Of a DNA stretch of 64,000 nucleotides, positions 62,618-64,000 are shown piece after piece; the stretch's first letter is position 1, and every line of letters starts with the position of its first letter. The DNA is taken from assembly GCF_008632955.1 (NCBI RefSeq), contig NZ_CP043959.1:4588001-4652000 (forward strand). The letters are read 5' to 3'. A program made the translations under genes and the position numbers. Below the pieces are notes generated by a model, which worked only from the letters and a program-made list of their open reading frames with translations, searched no databases and was not told the DNA's origin. This stretch comes from Streptomyces tendae. GTDB taxonomy: Bacteria > Actinomycetota > Actinomycetes > Streptomycetales > Streptomycetaceae.

Positions 62618-62631
62618 CTCAATCAATTGAG
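62618..62631. promoter_or_regulatory. MarR-type operator CTCAAT-CA-ATTGAG
   Basis: A perfect inverted repeat 29-42 bases before the marR start, with an overlapping ATTG-x7-CAAT pair (62609-62623). AT-rich palindromes with TTGA/TCAA arms are typical MarR targets. Position over the promoter fits autorepression. Confidence 0.65.
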
Positions 62632-62736
62632 CACCACGGAACGGAACCTTCCGCTCAGCGCTTCGTCCGGCCTCCGTTCAGGCGAAACAGGCCAAGCGGA
62701 CGCGTGCCGTCCGGCGGGTGCGTCCACATCTCACCC

Positions 62737-63717
62737 GTGACCCTGCCGCTGATCCCGCCCATGCTCGCCACGCCCGGCCGGCTGCCGCCCCCCGCGGCGG
62801 ACGCACGCTGGGCGTACGAGACCAAGCAGGACGGCCAGCGGGCGGTGGTCTACCTCCCGGGGGACGGCAGTGTCGTCCTCCGCGCGCGGTCCGGCCAGGA
62901 GATCACCGGCGCGTACCCCGAGCTGCGCCCGCTGGCCACCGCCCTCGGCTCCCGGCCGGCCGTGCTGGACGGCGAGGTGCTGGCCCTCGACGCGGACGGC
63001 CGGGCCAGCTTCCAGCTGCTGCAGTCCCGGATGGGCCTGGCACACTCCCCGGCCCGCGCGGCCCGGCGGGCGGAGACAGTGCCGGTGCACCTGATCCTGT
63101 TCGACGTGATGCACCTCGACGGCCGCCCGCTGGTCCGCGAGCCCTACGTCCGCCGGCGCGAGGCACTGGAGGACCTGGGACTCGGCGGTCCCGCCTGGTC
63201 CACCCCGGCCGCGCTCGTGGGCCACGGCCCGGAGGCACTGCGGGCCACGGTCGAACACGGCCTGGAGGGGCTGGTCTGCAAGCGGCTGGACTCCGTGTAC
63301 GAGCCGGGGGTCCGCTCCCGTGCCTGGATCAAGATCCGCAACATGCGCAGCGAGGATGTGCTGGTCGGAGGCTGGTTGCCGGGCAAGGGGCGGCTGACCG
63401 GACTGCCGGGCGCCGTCCTGGTCGGCCAGCGGGCGGCGGGCCGGCTGCGGTACGTCGGCGGTGTGGGCACCGGCTGGAGCGAGACCGAACGCACGGAACT
63501 GGCCGCCCTGTTGCGGGCCGCCGCGAGCGACGTCTGCCCCTTCGACCCGGTGCCGGCCGTCCAGGGCGCCCACTGGGTGGTGCCCCGGCTGGTCGGCGAG
63601 GTGCGCTACAGCACCCGCACCCGTGAGGGGATGCTGCGCCAGCCGTCCTGGCTGCGGCTGCGGCCGGACCTCGCGCCCGAGGAGGCCGCGGCCGACCTTC
63701 CCGACGACCTGGCGTGA
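62737..63717 (+). CDS. ATP-dependent DNA ligase (LigC/LigD-like)
   Basis: 326 aa. Adenylation Lys30 in YETKQDGQR (K-x-DG), LDGEVLALDADGRASFQLLQ (motif III), HLILFDVMHLDGRP, GLEGLVCKRLDSVYEPG (motif IV) and WIKIRNMR (motif V); a C-terminal OB fold ends LRQPSWLRLRPD. The GTG at 62737 lacks a clear ribosome site; an ATG at 62761 is the alternative. Seals nicks in double-strand break repair. The phosphoesterase partner domain sits 5 kb away at 57792. Confidence 0.9.
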   Translation: MTLPLIPPMLATPGRLPPPAADARWAYETKQDGQRAVVYLPGDGSVVLRARSGQEITGAYPELRPLATALGSRPAVLDGEVLALDADGRASFQLLQSRMGLAHSPARAARRAETVPVHLILFDVMHLDGRPLVREPYVRRREALEDLGLGGPAWSTPAALVGHGPEALRATVEHGLEGLVCKRLDSVYEPGVRSRAWIKIRNMRSEDVLVGGWLPGKGRLTGLPGAVLVGQRAAGRLRYVGGVGTGWSETERTELAALLRAAASDVCPFDPVPAVQGAHWVVPRLVGEVRYSTRTREGMLRQPSWLRLRPDLAPEEAAADLPDDLA

Positions 63718-63859
63718 TCCGGCGCGGCGCCCGCCGCCGCCCGCCCGGCCCCCGCCGACCCGACACCGCCCTCTTGGCATGGGCACGCCTGACCGGGATG
63801 CTGTGAACTCCCCAGCCCCCCACGCCCGTTGGGCTGCGCCTGTCCACGAGGAGGACGCA

Positions 63860-64000
63860 GTGTCGCCGAGCACGCCCCGTACGCACGTCAGGAGATGGCT
63901 GACCGGTCTGGCCGGCGCCGCCGCCCTCGTCGTCGCCTTCCCCGCCACGGCCTTCGCCGCTCCCCCGCCCGCGCTCCCCGCGAACGTCGACACCCTGGAG
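63860..64000 (+). CDS. Start of a secreted protein, cut by the window end
   Basis: GAGGAGG precedes the GTG; the first 47 codons read through a basic start (THVRRWLTG), a hydrophobic core (LAGAAALVVAFPAT) and an AFAAPPP cleavage site, a standard Sec signal peptide, then PANVDTLE. The mature domain lies outside, so no function can be given. Confidence 0.8.
   Translation, partial: MSPSTPRTHVRRWLTGLAGAAALVVAFPATAFAAPPPALPANVDTLE

Overview
The window is GC-rich chromosomal DNA with strong third-position G/C bias, many GTG starts, GGAGG-type ribosome sites and ATGA/GTGA stop-start overlaps. It also carries gene types typical of the genus: SpoIIE-type PP2C phosphatases, an ANTAR protein, streptogrisin-like protease, PhoD, a DUF1996 cell-wall protein, and the crt genes for an aromatic carotenoid. 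All of this points to Streptomyces or a close relative. I saw no rRNA, tRNA, CRISPR array or complete insertion sequence. The mix of accessory genes and several broken or fused genes suggests an accessory region rather than the chromosome core.

Layout. 1-2354: a GAF/PP2C phosphatase (cut by the window start) translationally coupled to a stand-alone cobalamin-binding protein that carries the W-x9-E-H signature of CarH/LitR-type B12 light sensors. 2852-10320: a carotenoid cluster, divergently arranged as crtY-crtT-crtU (minus) and crtI-crtB-Rieske oxygenase (plus). It should convert geranylgeranyl diphosphate through phytoene, lycopene and beta-carotene to isorenieratene, and the Rieske enzyme is a candidate for further oxidation; no crtE is visible. 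10626-10771: a fragment of the DNA primase gene dnaG. 11038-15579: a five-gene minus-strand operon (MpaB-like oxygenase, SRPBCC protein, phytoene-desaturase-like flavoprotein, unknown protein, SDR). 15677-21396: small unknowns, a membrane-anchored Mrr-like nuclease, an ANTAR regulator, a secreted AMIN-like protein and a large PAS/GAF/PP2C phosphatase. 21652-27468: truncated MMPL transporter, DUF1996 LAETG-anchored protein, a frameshifted GNAT gene, a frameshifted yihY gene and a flavodoxin-like protein. 27590-37829: methyltransferase, small VapB-like protein, Rv1733c-like membrane protein, zinc alcohol dehydrogenase, a giant CtpI-like P-type ATPase with its membrane partner, and a nucleotidyltransferase/BON/metallophosphoesterase operon.

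38087-46620: PhoD, streptogrisin-like protease, then a translationally coupled minus-strand operon (63-aa peptide, an all-helical protein, two paralogous presumed helical-toroid proteins, a beta-lactamase-fold hydrolase) downstream of a CYP152-type P450. The function of this operon is unknown to me and it is one of the best candidates for an undescribed system. 46796-64000: an in-frame fusion of a broken sugar epimerase with a broken fructosamine kinase, catalase, a PucR-like regulator, YciO/YrdC protein, dienelactone hydrolase, metallophosphoesterase, TauD-type dioxygenase, aldo-keto reductase, stand-alone LigD-type 3'-phosphoesterase, another PP2C phosphatase with an RsbW-like kinase domain, a peroxiredoxin-DoxX pair, a MarR regulator with a clear operator, an ATP-dependent DNA ligase and the start of a secreted protein.

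Main idea: the B12-binding protein plus phosphatase next to the pigment genes looks like a light-sensing partner-switching module beside light-protective carotenoid genes. That link is inferred from motif and position only.
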